NCBI GenBank assembly: GCA_016742095.1
Contig: JACVCJ010000037.1
Coordinates: forward strand, 1-34,208
Length of the DNA stretch: 34,208 nucleotides
From: Bacteroidia bacterium
GTDB taxonomy: Bacteria; Bacteroidota; Bacteroidia; CAIKAF01
Reading direction: 5' to 3'
The position numbers were made by a program, and so were the translations under genes. Of this stretch, positions 1 through 7,589 are shown piece after piece. How positions within the stretch are numbered: the stretch's first letter is position 1; each line of letters opens with the position of its first letter. The notes below the pieces were generated by a model. The model was given only the letters and a program-made list of their open reading frames with translations. It was not told the DNA's origin and ran no database searches.

Positions 1-14
1 AAGGGACCGCGTAA

Positions 15-1712
15 AATTTTTATACGGTGGCCCTGGGTTGTACTTCGGCCACGGCCATGATCAACGTAACGGTAACGCCCCTGCCTGCCACGCCGGTATT
101 GGGCAGTAATTCGCCCGTATGCGAAGGTTTTGCGATCAATCTTACCTCCAGTGCGGCGGCCGGTACCAACTGGAGCGGCCCTAACGGTTTTACGTCCACT
201 ACCCAGAACCCCGTGATAAATCCGGCTACTATGGCGGCTTCGGGCCTGTATACGGCCTATGTGGTGGCCAGCGGTTGCACCTCGGCCACAGCAGCGGTAC
301 CCGTACTGGTAAATGCCGTACCGGCTGCTCCTGTACTCGCCAATACCGGTCCGGTATGCGAAGGTTCTCCGGTAACGATGAGTTCCGACGTGGCCAGCGG
401 CATCAACTGGAGTGGCCCGAACGGCTTTAGCTCACAGACACAGAACTATACGATCCCTGCCTCGGGAATGACAGACGCCGGCATGTATTCCGCCTACGTG
501 GTAATGAACGGCTGTACTTCGGCCACGGCCAATACCCAGCTCGTGATCAATGCCATTCCGGCTACGCCGCAGGCTTCCAATAACGGCCCCGTCTGCGAAG
601 GCAGCACTCTGAACATCGACGCCAGTACCATTGCCGGCGTACAGTATGTATGGAGCGGCCCGAACGGTTTCAGCAGCAACCTGGAAGACAACGCACTGAC
701 GGGTGCTACCCCGGCAGCTTCCGGTACTTACAGTGTATATGTGGTGGCCAACGGCTGTACTTCGGGCACAGCGGTTACCAATGCCGTGGTAAATGCCATA
801 CCTGCCGCACCGGTGGTATCATCGAATTCACCGATCTGTGAAGGCAGCGCCATCAACCTGGATGCACAGACGGTTGCCGGAGCCAGCTATGTATGGAGCG
901 GCCCCAACGGCTACAACTCCCCGCTGGAAGATCCCGTGATCCTGAACGCCACTTCGGCACAGCAGGGAGCCTATAACCTGTATATCGTAGTGAACGGTTG
1001 TACCTCAGCCAGCTCTTCGCTGAACGTAGTAACGCTTTCGGCCTATTCGGGCCTGGTAACGGCTACCATCTGCAAGGGTGAAACCTATACCTTCGGCGGA
1101 AATAATTACGGCAACAGCGGGCAGTACCAGCTGATATTCAGCAACCAGTTCGGCTGCGATTCCATCATTACACTGCAGCTTACGGTAAGTCCGGCCCCGG
1201 AAGCCGATTTCAGCGCACCGGTGAACGTATCCCTGGGAGAGCCCGTGGCCAATATCTACGATAATTCAGACTTTGCCACATCCGTTGTTTATTACATCAA
1301 CGGAAGTACGTTCCATACGCCCGATTTCTCCTACACCTTCAGCCAGGAGGGCATTTACCCCATAACCCAGGTAGTGAGCAACGGCAACTGTGTGGATTCG
1401 CTTACCCTGCTGATCACTGTGAACCCGTATACGAATATCTTTATCCCGAATGCATTCACTCCGGGCGACGATAACCTGAACGAAGAATTCAAAGCCGTGG
1501 CCAGTTACCTGGAGAATTTCCATATGTATATCTTCGACCGCTGGGGCGAGATCGTGTTCGAATCGAACGACGTATACACAGGCTGGAACGGCGGTATGCG
1601 CAATGACCTGTCGAAACCGGTAAAATCGGATACTTACGTATACAAGATCAAATACAAGGAATACAAAGGCCAGGAACAGGAAGTGATCGGTCACGTGAAC
1701 CTGTTGAGATAA
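15..1712 (+). CDS. Type B T9SS-sorted Ig-repeat protein, 5'-truncated
   Basis: This is the C-terminal part of a large secreted adhesin-like protein. Numbering from a GTG at 27, about four Ig-like repeats are visible, each opening with a Cys-Glu-Gly motif (C32, C111, C190, C271) and closing with NGCTSAT-like residues. A PKD-like segment follows. Residues 466-561 form the gliding-motility-associated CHU_C domain (FIPNAFTP, FDRWGEIVFES, GWNGG, TYVYKI, GHVNLLR at the C-terminus). In this family that domain is a type IX secretion signal, so export to the cell surface or medium is expected. There is no signal peptide, and the first visible repeat is cut, so the real start lies upstream of the window. 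An in-frame TAA at 12-14 interrupts the frame right at the edge, probably an assembly-end artefact. The C-terminal third is clearly related to the two T9SS genes at the right end. The specific role is unknown. Confidence 0.88.
   Translation, partial: NFYTVALGCTSATAMINVTVTPLPATPVLGSNSPVCEGFAINLTSSAAAGTNWSGPNGFTSTTQNPVINPATMAASGLYTAYVVASGCTSATAAVPVLVNAVPAAPVLANTGPVCEGSPVTMSSDVASGINWSGPNGFSSQTQNYTIPASGMTDAGMYSAYVVMNGCTSATANTQLVINAIPATPQASNNGPVCEGSTLNIDASTIAGVQYVWSGPNGFSSNLEDNALTGATPAASGTYSVYVVANGCTSGTAVTNAVVNAIPAAPVVSSNSPICEGSAINLDAQTVAGASYVWSGPNGYNSPLEDPVILNATSAQQGAYNLYIVVNGCTSASSSLNVVTLSAYSGLVTATICKGETYTFGGNNYGNSGQYQLIFSNQFGCDSIITLQLTVSPAPEADFSAPVNVSLGEPVANIYDNSDFATSVVYYINGSTFHTPDFSYTFSQEGIYPITQVVSNGNCVDSLTLLITVNPYTNIFIPNAFTPGDDNLNEEFKAVASYLENFHMYIFDRWGEIVFESNDVYTGWNGGMRNDLSKPVKSDTYVYKIKYKEYKGQEQEVIGHVNLLR
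100..1010 (+). repeat. Ig-like coding repeats, about 237-243 bp
   Basis: Four successive coding repeats sit in the left T9SS gene. The conserved Cys codons at 120, 357, 594 and 837 are spaced 237, 237 and 243 bases apart, giving units of 79 to 81 residues. Each carries the core W-S-G-P-N-G in its middle and N-G-C-T-S near its end. The units have diverged at DNA level but keep the codon frame, so they are domain repeats rather than a mobile repeat. Confidence 0.8.
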
Positions 1713-1730
1713 TTCTTTTTTATAACTTTG
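1704..1730 (+). promoter_or_regulatory. Candidate promoter of the 1757 gene
   Basis: TAACTTTG at 1723-1730 matches the Bacteroidota -7 consensus TAnnTTTG. A partial -33 element (TTG at 1704-1706) lies 16 bases upstream. Transcription would start about 5 bases after the box, inside the terminator stem of the preceding gene. Called by eye only. Confidence 0.4.
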
Positions 1731-1732
1731 AG

Positions 1733-1756
1733 GGGCGCTTCAGGCGCCCTTTTTTT
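1733..1756 (+). terminator. Rho-independent terminator of left T9SS gene
   Basis: Stem GGGCGC (1733-1738), loop TTCAG, stem GCGCCC (1744-1749), then seven T (1750-1756). It starts 21 bases after the T9SS stop codon. Its T-tract runs directly into the ATG of the next gene at 1757. Confidence 0.85.
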
Positions 1757-2104
1757 ATGCATTTTAAACAGGATAAGGAATACCGTTTTTCGGAACTGCT
1801 GCTGTACGGCTTTCATACCGAAAAGGGACAGACGCTGCTGAGCGCCTACATTATGGAGGAGGAGAACGGCTGGGAAGCGGAATTCATGCTGCCTGAAGCT
1901 TTTTTTACGGAAGTGCTGCGCACACACTTTCCCGAACTGGCAGAGAAATGCGCCGGGGCAACGGAGATCTTCTTTCCCGATCTTACGCCCGACCCGCCCG
2001 TATGGGAAGCCGGCGATACCGCCTGGACCTTCCTCGACGCCCATACGGAAGAAGACGACATGTTCGGCGATGAGACCATCTACGTATTTAAAAAAGCAGG
2101 GTAG
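1757..2104 (+). CDS. Hypothetical acidic protein, 115 aa
   Basis: A small, acidic, probably cytoplasmic protein with no signal peptide, membrane segment or cysteine-rich motif. I do not recognise the family. Aromatic and acidic clusters occur throughout (FPELAEKC, FFPDLTPDPP, TEEDDMFGDE). The ATG at 1757 touches the T-tract of the upstream terminator, so no conventional ribosome-binding site is possible for it. Translation may come from a short transcript starting inside the terminator stem, or from a later in-frame ATG such as 1853. The gene ends 2 bases before the stop codon of the convergent DsbA-like gene. The amino-acid composition looks real, and the antisense frame across it gives an implausible protein. 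Confidence 0.65.
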   Translation: MHFKQDKEYRFSELLLYGFHTEKGQTLLSAYIMEEENGWEAEFMLPEAFFTEVLRTHFPELAEKCAGATEIFFPDLTPDPPVWEAGDTAWTFLDAHTEEDDMFGDETIYVFKKAG

Positions 2105-2106
2105 AA

Positions 2107-2637
2107 CTACAGCTTTTCGATGTGTTTGCGCAGGTTGGCCAGGGTAGGCGCTGCCGTGAACAACTCGCCGTTGATGAACAGCGCGGGGAGGGTCTTTACG
2201 CCGCTTTCGGCCGCTTTGCCCATTCCGTCGCGCACGTCCCAGGCATATTTGTTATTGCTGAGCGCACTGTACAGGGCCGCATCATAGATCTGCAGTTCCT
2301 TGGCGTAGGAGATAAGGCTGCTGAGTCCCAGGTTACTGCTTTTATCGAGCAGTATTTTATGCATTTCGCGGAATTTGCCTTTTTCGTGGGCGGCTACGGC
2401 CAGTTCGGCGGCCTTCAGGGCTCTCTGGTGTATATTGGTAAGCGGAAAATGGCGCCATACCAGCCAGATATCGTCCGGGTACAGGTTCAGCAGTTTTTCA
2501 AGCTCGGCAAAGGCTGTGCGGGTCTTGTCATCTTCGTAGTCGCCGTAGATCACGATCTGTATGCGGGCCCGGGGAGTTCCGAAGGAAGGTTCTGAGAAGC
2601 GGGGCTGGACCTTAAGAACGTAGTGCGAATTTTCCAT
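2107..2637 (-). CDS. DsbA-fold (Thioredoxin_4-like) protein lacking CXXC
   Basis: A 176-residue protein with the layout of the DsbA/Thioredoxin_4 family: a first beta strand (IQIVIYGDYE), a helical insert, and a cis-proline segment near the C-terminus (TLPALFINGE). Family members usually have a CPYC-type active site after the Asp-Tyr-Glu; here the place is taken by DDKT. The whole protein contains no cysteine, so it cannot work as a dithiol oxidoreductase; a binding or chaperone-like role is possible but is inference. There is no signal peptide, so it is probably cytoplasmic. I chose ATG 2637 rather than the TTG two codons upstream because a consensus -7 box (2641-2648) overlaps that TTG. The neighbour upstream is the DUF3703 gene on the same strand. 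Confidence 0.75.
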   Translation of the reverse strand: MENSHYVLKVQPRFSEPSFGTPRARIQIVIYGDYEDDKTRTAFAELEKLLNLYPDDIWLVWRHFPLTNIHQRALKAAELAVAAHEKGKFREMHKILLDKSSNLGLSSLISYAKELQIYDAALYSALSNNKYAWDVRDGMGKAAESGVKTLPALFINGELFTAAPTLANLRKHIEKL

Positions 2638-2640
2638 ATG

Positions 2641-2648
2641 CAAAGGTA
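2641..2648 (-). promoter_or_regulatory. Candidate -7 box of DsbA-like gene
   Basis: On the minus strand this reads TACCTTTG, a full match to TAnnTTTG, and lies only 3 bases before the ATG at 2637. No good -33 TTTG is seen at the usual distance. If used, the mRNA would have little or no leader. Confidence 0.45.
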
Positions 2649-2679
2649 CGCATTTCTGCGCATACGGGCTCTGTCATGC

Positions 2680-3042
2680 TCAGGCGTTCCTCTTGTTCAG
2701 CACCTGTTTCAGGTCTTCGGGAATTTCCATCGGCTGCAGGGCAGGCACGTCGGCGCCGCCGGTATTGCCCACGGGAATTTTACCCACGAACGACTTTACG
2801 CCGCCCACCAGCAAACGGGGGATCTGGCCCAGTATCTCGCGCAGGTTCTTGATGCGGAACCCGAAGCGCAGCATCAGCCAGTGGACCTCGGAATGCTCGT
2901 AAGGATACGCCTGCCCGATGATGTGCGCCCTTTCCAGGTGACGCCAGGCCTGCGAAAAACGGTTACGCTGCATGTGTTCATGATATGCATCCAGTTCCTG
3001 GTAATAGTAGGGCTTCAGTACGGATGGCATGTAAGTGTTCAT
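2680..3042 (-). CDS. DUF3703 family protein
   Basis: A 120-residue protein that I recognise as resembling the DUF3703 family. It has an N-terminal helical part with LERAHIIGQ and H...VHWLM, then ILGQIPRLLVGG and the conserved GNTGGADV with a proline-rich end (MEIPEDLK). The function of this family is not established. The length is typical and no export signal is visible. The gene has a near-consensus promoter (TTTG-N19-TATCTTTA, 3068-3098) and a leader of about 20-25 bases. It reads in the same direction as the upstream tRNA-Pro, whose terminator separates them, and is followed by the DsbA-like gene after a 42-base gap. Confidence 0.75.
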   Translation of the reverse strand: MNTYMPSVLKPYYYQELDAYHEHMQRNRFSQAWRHLERAHIIGQAYPYEHSEVHWLMLRFGFRIKNLREILGQIPRLLVGGVKSFVGKIPVGNTGGADVPALQPMEIPEDLKQVLNKRNA

Positions 3043-3067
3043 TAAAACAGGATTTCAGTGTGTTCTG

Positions 3068-3098
3068 TAAAGATAGTAAAAAACATGGATATACCAAA
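3068..3098 (-). promoter_or_regulatory. Promoter of DUF3703 gene
   Basis: Read on the minus strand: TTTG (3095-3098), a 19-base spacer, then TATCTTTA (3068-3075), close to TTTG-N19-TAnnTTTG. The -33 TTTG lies in the U-tract of the tRNA-Pro terminator. Confidence 0.55.
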
Positions 3099-3132
3099 AG
3101 AAAAAGCCTGCAAACAAAATGCTTACAGGCTT
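3096..3132 (-). terminator. Terminator of tRNA-Pro
   Basis: A minus-strand hairpin with 12-bp arms (AAGCCTGTAAGC / GTTTGCAGGCTT, including G-T pairs) and an ATTTT loop at 3104-3132, followed by TTTTTCTTTT. It begins 5 bases after the tRNA 3' end. Confidence 0.85.
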
Positions 3133-3137
3133 TTAAG

Positions 3138-3211
3138 TCGGGATGGCGGGATTTGAACCCACGACCACACGCCCCCCAGACGTGTACGCTACCAGGCTGC
3201 GCTACATCCCG
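3138..3211 (-). tRNA. tRNA-Pro (anticodon GGG)
   Basis: A complete 74-base cloverleaf on the minus strand. Acceptor stem CGGGATG/CATCCCG, D arm GCGC...GCGT, anticodon stem CACGT/GCGTG with loop CTGGGGG (anticodon GGG at 3177-3175), variable TGGTC, and T arm GTGGG-TTCAAAT-CCCGC, with discriminator A. The 5' C and the GGG anticodon indicate proline, reading CCC and CCU codons. The 3' CCA is not encoded, so it must be added after processing. A promoter -7 box lies at 3223-3230 and a strong terminator follows. Confidence 0.96.
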
Positions 3212-3222
3212 AAAGAGGAGCA

Positions 3223-3230
3223 CAAAAGTA
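3223..3230 (-). promoter_or_regulatory. -7 box of tRNA-Pro
   Basis: The minus strand reads TACTTTTG, a full match to TAnnTTTG, 11 bases before the tRNA 5' end. This suggests a short 5' precursor removed by RNase P. The -33 region is AT-rich without a clear TTTG. Confidence 0.5.
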
Positions 3231-3386
3231 CACTTTTTTTCTAAAAAACCACTTTTTTTTATCTATTGATTATTCCCGGGTTAAACTTCCTGTTTTTTAG
3301 TATAATAATGTCGAATTTCTCAAAACCATCCACCGGTTTTTTCGTTTCTTTGTAAACTTTAAAAACAAACACTGTCTAACCGCAAC
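3231..3386. other. AT-rich intergenic region before TonB receptor gene
   Basis: Together with the tRNA this makes a 344-base stretch without a protein gene (3043-3386). The part from 3231 is AT-rich, with T and A runs. It presumably holds the TonB receptor promoter: TTTCTTTG at 3345-3352 differs from TAnnTTTG at one fixed position, but no -33 TTTG is seen 19 bases upstream. No riboswitch-like structure or small gene is recognisable. Confidence 0.4.
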
Positions 3387-5750
3387 ATGAAATTAAGGAT
3401 ACTATGGCTTCTGCTGCTCTTGCCGGCAGGCGCTTTTGCACAGGATAAGGTTACCATCAGCGGCTATGTGAAGGACGGAGGCAACGGAGAGGCCATGTTT
3501 GGCGCCAATGTCCTGGCCAAAGAGGTCCGCATCGGTGTTTCAACCAATACCTATGGCTTTTATTCGCTTACCCTCCCGAAGGGGCAGCATACCATTGCGT
3601 ATATGTACCTGGGCTATGCCACACAGAACCTCAGTCTAAACCTGCAGCGCGATACCGTGATACAGATCGACCTGGCCCAGAACCAGAAAATGATGTCCAC
3701 CGCCGAAATTGTGGCCGATAAAGCCCAGGATAATACCCAGAGCACCCGCATGAGTACGGTGGAGCTCGATATCAAGGACATTAAAAAACTGCCCGCCTTT
3801 GCCGGCGAGGTGGACATACTGAAGGTGATCACCCTGCTGCCCGGCGTAAAATCGGGCGGAGAGGGCAATTCCGGTTTTTACGTGCGCGGGGGCGGACCCG
3901 ATCAGAACCTGGTACTGCTCGACGGCGCCCCGGTATACAACGCCTCGCACCTGTTCGGCTTTTTCTCCGTGTTCAACGGCGATGCCATACGCAGTGCCGA
4001 GATCATAAAGGGGGGTATGCCGGCACAGTACGGCGGACGTTTATCTTCCGTGCTGGATATTACCATGAAGGAAGGGAACAACAAACGCTTCGAAGTGGAG
4101 GGCGGCCTGGGACTCATCGCCTCCCGTCTTACCGTACAGGGCCCGATCGTAAAAAATAAACTGTCGTTCATTGTTTCCGGACGCCGTACCTATGCCGACC
4201 TCATCGCCAAACCTTTCCTCAAAAATCAGAACGGCGGCGCCTTTTCCGGTTCGGGGTACTATTTCTACGATATCAATGCCAAGATCAACTGGATCATTTC
4301 GCCCAAAGACCGCCTGTACCTCAGCGGGTATTTCGGGAAGGACAAATTCTCCTTCAACAACAAGGAAAGCGGTTTCAAGGCAGGCATAAACTGGGGCAAT
4401 GCCACGGCGACCCTGCGCTGGAACCACGTATACAGCAGCAAGCTTTTCAGTAATCTTACGCTCATTTTTACCGACTATAACTTTGCCTTCGAGGGCGAGC
4501 AGGCCGAATTTGCCTTTAAACTGGGTTCCGGCGTGCGCGATTACGGTTTCCGCCTCGATTACAACTATTATCCTTCGCCCAAACATACGGTGCGTTTCGG
4601 CGGCGAGTACACCAATCACACCTACAAGCCCAGCAATGTTACCTTTGAAAGTACGGTGAGCGACCTGGTACTGCCGCAGCCGCTCAATTACCATACCAAT
4701 GAGGCGGCCATCTACATCAGCGACGACTGGGAGATCAGCAAGCGCTGGAAGATCAATATCGGGGCCCGCGCCACCTATTTTGCCTTCATGGGGCCTTTTA
4801 CGCGCTATGTGACCGATAAACAGGGACAGACCATCGATACCATCACCTACAAGCCCTGGCAGAAGATCAAGGATTATTTCCGTGCCGAACCCCGCGTTTC
4901 GGGCCGTTTCCTCATCAACGAGAACATGTCGCTCAAAGCCAGTTATACCATGAACTACCAGTATGCACAGCTGGTTTCCCGGGCTACCGTTTCCCTGCCG
5001 CTCGATGTATGGCTGCCGGCCACCGAAAAGCTGAAACCGCAGTTCTCTCAGCAGATCGCCCTGGGGTATTTTGTGAATTTCCGTAAGAATATGTTCGAGA
5101 CCTCGGTAGAAGTGTATTACAAACCGATGCGTAACCTGGTGGAGTTTGAAGACGGGGCCGATCCTGCACAGTCCATCAACGACAATATCGATAATACCCT
5201 GGTGCAGGGCAATGGCGAAAGCTACGGGGCGGAATTCTTTATCCGCAAATCGAAAGGGAAGTTCAACGGCTGGATCGGTTACACGCTGGCCTGGACCAAC
5301 CGCAAATTCAGTATGCTTAACGGGGGCAAGACCTTCCCGTCCAAGTACGACCGCCGCCACGATATTTCGCTGGTGCTGAACTACGACCTGAATTACCGCT
5401 GGCAGTTCTCCGGAGTTTTCGTATACTCAACAGGAAATACGCTTACCATGCCTTCTTCGCTTTACTTCGCAGAGGGAAAACTGATCACCGAATTCGGCGA
5501 CCGCAACGCGTACCGTTTCCCTTCCTACCATCGCCTCGACCTGGGCGTAACCTATGTTACTTCCAAACCCGAAAAGAAATTCAAGTCTAGCATCTCCCTG
5601 TCGGTGTACAATACCTACAGCCGCATGAACCCGTTCTTTATCTATTATACGCAGGAAGGCAGTCTTTCTGAAGGGGATTTTCAGCTGAAAGCCAAGCAGG
5701 TGTCCCTTTTCCCGATCGTGCCGGCCATAACCTGGAACTTTAAATATTAA
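3387..5750 (+). CDS. TonB-dependent outer-membrane receptor
   Basis: A 787-residue protein for energy-dependent uptake across the outer membrane; the substrate is unknown. Signal peptide at residues 1-18 (cut before QDK). A carboxypeptidase-regulatory-like beta-sandwich covers about 23-108 (VTISGYVKD, TNTYGFYSLTLPKG), typical of Bacteroidota receptors. The plug domain covers about 123-230 (LPGVKSGGEG, GFYVRGGGPDQN, LLDGAPVYN, GGRLSSVLDITMKEG), and the rest is a barrel rich in alternating aromatic strands, ending in FKY. It is shorter than typical SusC proteins (about 1000 residues), and a DUF4249 lipoprotein rather than SusD follows 4 bases downstream. This arrangement is common in the phylum and suggests a two-gene uptake or surface-binding unit. 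No frameshift is seen. Confidence 0.95.
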   Translation: MKLRILWLLLLLPAGAFAQDKVTISGYVKDGGNGEAMFGANVLAKEVRIGVSTNTYGFYSLTLPKGQHTIAYMYLGYATQNLSLNLQRDTVIQIDLAQNQKMMSTAEIVADKAQDNTQSTRMSTVELDIKDIKKLPAFAGEVDILKVITLLPGVKSGGEGNSGFYVRGGGPDQNLVLLDGAPVYNASHLFGFFSVFNGDAIRSAEIIKGGMPAQYGGRLSSVLDITMKEGNNKRFEVEGGLGLIASRLTVQGPIVKNKLSFIVSGRRTYADLIAKPFLKNQNGGAFSGSGYYFYDINAKINWIISPKDRLYLSGYFGKDKFSFNNKESGFKAGINWGNATATLRWNHVYSSKLFSNLTLIFTDYNFAFEGEQAEFAFKLGSGVRDYGFRLDYNYYPSPKHTVRFGGEYTNHTYKPSNVTFESTVSDLVLPQPLNYHTNEAAIYISDDWEISKRWKINIGARATYFAFMGPFTRYVTDKQGQTIDTITYKPWQKIKDYFRAEPRVSGRFLINENMSLKASYTMNYQYAQLVSRATVSLPLDVWLPATEKLKPQFSQQIALGYFVNFRKNMFETSVEVYYKPMRNLVEFEDGADPAQSINDNIDNTLVQGNGESYGAEFFIRKSKGKFNGWIGYTLAWTNRKFSMLNGGKTFPSKYDRRHDISLVLNYDLNYRWQFSGVFVYSTGNTLTMPSSLYFAEGKLITEFGDRNAYRFPSYHRLDLGVTYVTSKPEKKFKSSISLSVYNTYSRMNPFFIYYTQEGSLSEGDFQLKAKQVSLFPIVPAITWNFKY

Positions 5751-5754
5751 GAAC

Positions 5755-6651
5755 ATGAAGAATTTACGTATATATATTGCACTTCTGGCCGCAGGATGTA
5801 TCGTTGCTTCCTGCGAAAAAGACATTACCGTCGATCTGCCCGATGTTGAGAAAAAAGTAGTGGTGGACGGCGCCATTTTCGAAGGGGAAAAAGCCTATGT
5901 GGCGCTCACATATTCCTTTCCCTTCTTCCAGGATTTCGGCAACCTGGACTTTAACGATCCCGCGCAGCTGAGCGAATTCCTGGTGCTGGACGCCGTCGTA
6001 ACGCTGAGCGACGGTGTGCAGACCGAAACCCTGAACCTGGGGCTGGACACCACCAAATTTCCACCCTTGCTGTACATGGGCAATACCATTACCGGGCAGG
6101 TGGGCAATACCTACACGCTTACCGTAGTGGCCAAGGGACGCACGTATACGGCGCAGACCAGCATACGTCCGCCGGTGTCCCTCGACAGCCTGCGCTGGCT
6201 GCCGGAACCCAATAAAGATTCACTGGGCGCCTGCCGCCTGTTTTTCCAGGAACCGCCCACGCCGGGAAATATTTACCGTCTTTTTGCCAAACGTCAGGGC
6301 TACAACGCCTATAAACCGGTGCCGGGCAATTCTGTGATCGACGACCAGGCCTACAACGGACAGTACATACAGTTCCCGTTCAGCCGTCCGGAGCCGGTGT
6401 CTTCGGCTTTCCAGTCAGGCAATTTTGATGATCCCGAGCGTTTCTTCTGGAAAAAAGGAGATACCATTTCGGTGTTGTTCTGTACCATCGACGTTTCGGC
6501 GTATGAGTATATACGTACCCTGGAACTTTCGGCGGGTACCAGCGGCAATCCCTTCAGCAATCCCAGTACGGTCAAGAGTAATGTAACGGGCGGCGCCCTG
6601 GGTGGTTTTGTCGGTTACGGCAAATACTTTACGCAGGTGGTTGCCCAGTAA
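5755..6651 (+). CDS. DUF4249 family lipoprotein
   Basis: A 298-residue lipoprotein with an N-terminal signal and lipobox VASC (C20). The mature part begins with the DUF4249 hallmark (EKDITVDLPDVEKKVVVDGAI), followed by beta-rich sequence with a carbohydrate-domain-like feel (TGQVGNTYTLTVVAKGRTYTA) and a C-terminal GGFVGYGKYFTQVV. DUF4249 proteins usually sit beside TonB receptors, as here, with 4 bases between the stop and this ATG, so co-transcription is very likely. It is probably an accessory surface or periplasmic partner of the receptor; the function is not proven for the family. Its TAA abuts the TAA of the convergent rhomboid gene with no base between, and no terminator separates them. 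Confidence 0.9.
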   Translation: MKNLRIYIALLAAGCIVASCEKDITVDLPDVEKKVVVDGAIFEGEKAYVALTYSFPFFQDFGNLDFNDPAQLSEFLVLDAVVTLSDGVQTETLNLGLDTTKFPPLLYMGNTITGQVGNTYTLTVVAKGRTYTAQTSIRPPVSLDSLRWLPEPNKDSLGACRLFFQEPPTPGNIYRLFAKRQGYNAYKPVPGNSVIDDQAYNGQYIQFPFSRPEPVSSAFQSGNFDDPERFFWKKGDTISVLFCTIDVSAYEYIRTLELSAGTSGNPFSNPSTVKSNVTGGALGGFVGYGKYFTQVVAQ

Positions 6652-7488
6652 TTACATACGGCTGCGGTATTCTTCCAGTTTGCGGATCTCTTTGTCGGTA
6701 AGGCTTTGCATACCGCTTTTGCCGATCTTGTCCAGGATCCGGTCTATTTCTTCCTGTTCAGCCATCCGTCGGTCGTTGTAGCGGTCGTCGAGCGTATAGT
6801 TCTCTTTACTGTTCGCTTTCAGGAACCCGAATGTGAGCCAGTGCGGGTAACGTATGGCTATAAAAAGGAAAACGAGCGCAGGTACCGTCATACCCAGTAT
6901 AACCCAGGGATGCATCCGTAACAGGGCAGGCTGATAGGCCACCATAATAAGAATTCCGGCCAGGGCACCGCCCAGGTGGGCCTCGTGCCCGATGTTACCG
7001 GCCCGGCTGCGGATACCGTAAATGGTGTACAGCATGTAACCCACGCCATAGATCCAGGCGGGCATGCCCAGGGCAAAGAAAAGATACAGTTTGGTGGACG
7101 GGCTCAGGGCAATGGTGGCGAAAAGTACCCCCGAAACGGCCCCGGAAGCGCCTACGGCCGAATAATTGTCGTTGTTCTTATTCAGCACAAGGGCCAGCAG
7201 GTTACCCAGCAGCAGGGAGGCAAAATAAATGACCAGGTACATATAGCCCGGCAGGGGACTGCCTTTTTCCAGGAAACTGCCGAAAAAGAAGAGCGTGAAC
7301 ATGTTAAAGAAAAGGTGCATGAAGTTCACGTGCAGGAACCCGGAGGTGAGCAGACGGTCGTACTGCTTCCGTTTCAGGATACTGCCTGTCCGGAACAGGT
7401 AGCGTTCCATAAATTGTGTATTGCGGAACCCGATCAGGGAAACGATCACGTTTGCCAGTATGATCAGGAGAGTGATGTTTATATTCAT
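6652..7488 (-). CDS. Rhomboid family intramembrane serine protease
   Basis: A 278-residue inner-membrane protease that cleaves transmembrane substrates. The sequence shows the family motifs: HVNFMHLFFNM (H53, H58, N62) in the second segment, the catalytic serine in GASGAVSG (S115), and the catalytic histidine in GHEAHLGG (H171). Around six hydrophobic segments span residues 1-215. The C-terminal cytoplasmic tail contains a short conserved helical motif (ILDKIGKSGMQSLTDKE) seen at the end of many Bacteroidota rhomboids. The ATG at 7488 is preceded by a consensus -7 box 9 bases upstream. The gene is monocistronic and converges on the DUF4249 gene. The substrate is unknown. Confidence 0.95.
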   Translation of the reverse strand: MNINITLLIILANVIVSLIGFRNTQFMERYLFRTGSILKRKQYDRLLTSGFLHVNFMHLFFNMFTLFFFGSFLEKGSPLPGYMYLVIYFASLLLGNLLALVLNKNNDNYSAVGASGAVSGVLFATIALSPSTKLYLFFALGMPAWIYGVGYMLYTIYGIRSRAGNIGHEAHLGGALAGILIMVAYQPALLRMHPWVILGMTVPALVFLFIAIRYPHWLTFGFLKANSKENYTLDDRYNDRRMAEQEEIDRILDKIGKSGMQSLTDKEIRKLEEYRSRM

Positions 7489-7497
7489 AAGCGGCTA

Positions 7498-7527
7498 CAA
7501 AAGTAATGTAAAGCGCTTAAATGTAAA
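7498..7527 (-). promoter_or_regulatory. Promoter of rhomboid gene
   Basis: Minus strand: TTTA (7524-7527), an 18-base spacer, then TACTTTTG (7498-7505). The -7 is a full consensus match and the -33 differs by one base. Only 9 bases separate the box from the ATG, so the leader is at most a few bases. Confidence 0.55.
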
Positions 7528-7550
7528 TTTCCGACAAGCTGAAAAATATG

Positions 7551-7584
7551 TTTGTGTGTAGGTCCGTTCTAAATACTACTTTTA
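7551..7584 (+). promoter_or_regulatory. Candidate promoter of 7590 gene
   Basis: TTTG (7551-7554), a 22-base spacer, then TACTTTTA (7577-7584), one mismatch from consensus. It ends 5 bases before the ATG at 7590, which argues against the earlier in-frame ATG at 7548. Confidence 0.4.
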
Positions 7585-7589
7585 CAGCG

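Noticed and set aside
2978-3269. Open reading frames on both strands across the tRNA-Pro region
   Set aside because: They translate the tRNA itself (the WRDLNPRPHAPQT type peptide is a well-known artefact of tRNA genes) and have no independent support.
4041-5360. Long antisense frame (439 residues) inside the TonB receptor gene
   Set aside because: It mirrors the receptor's codon structure, lacks family resemblance and start signals, and the plus-strand gene is unambiguous.
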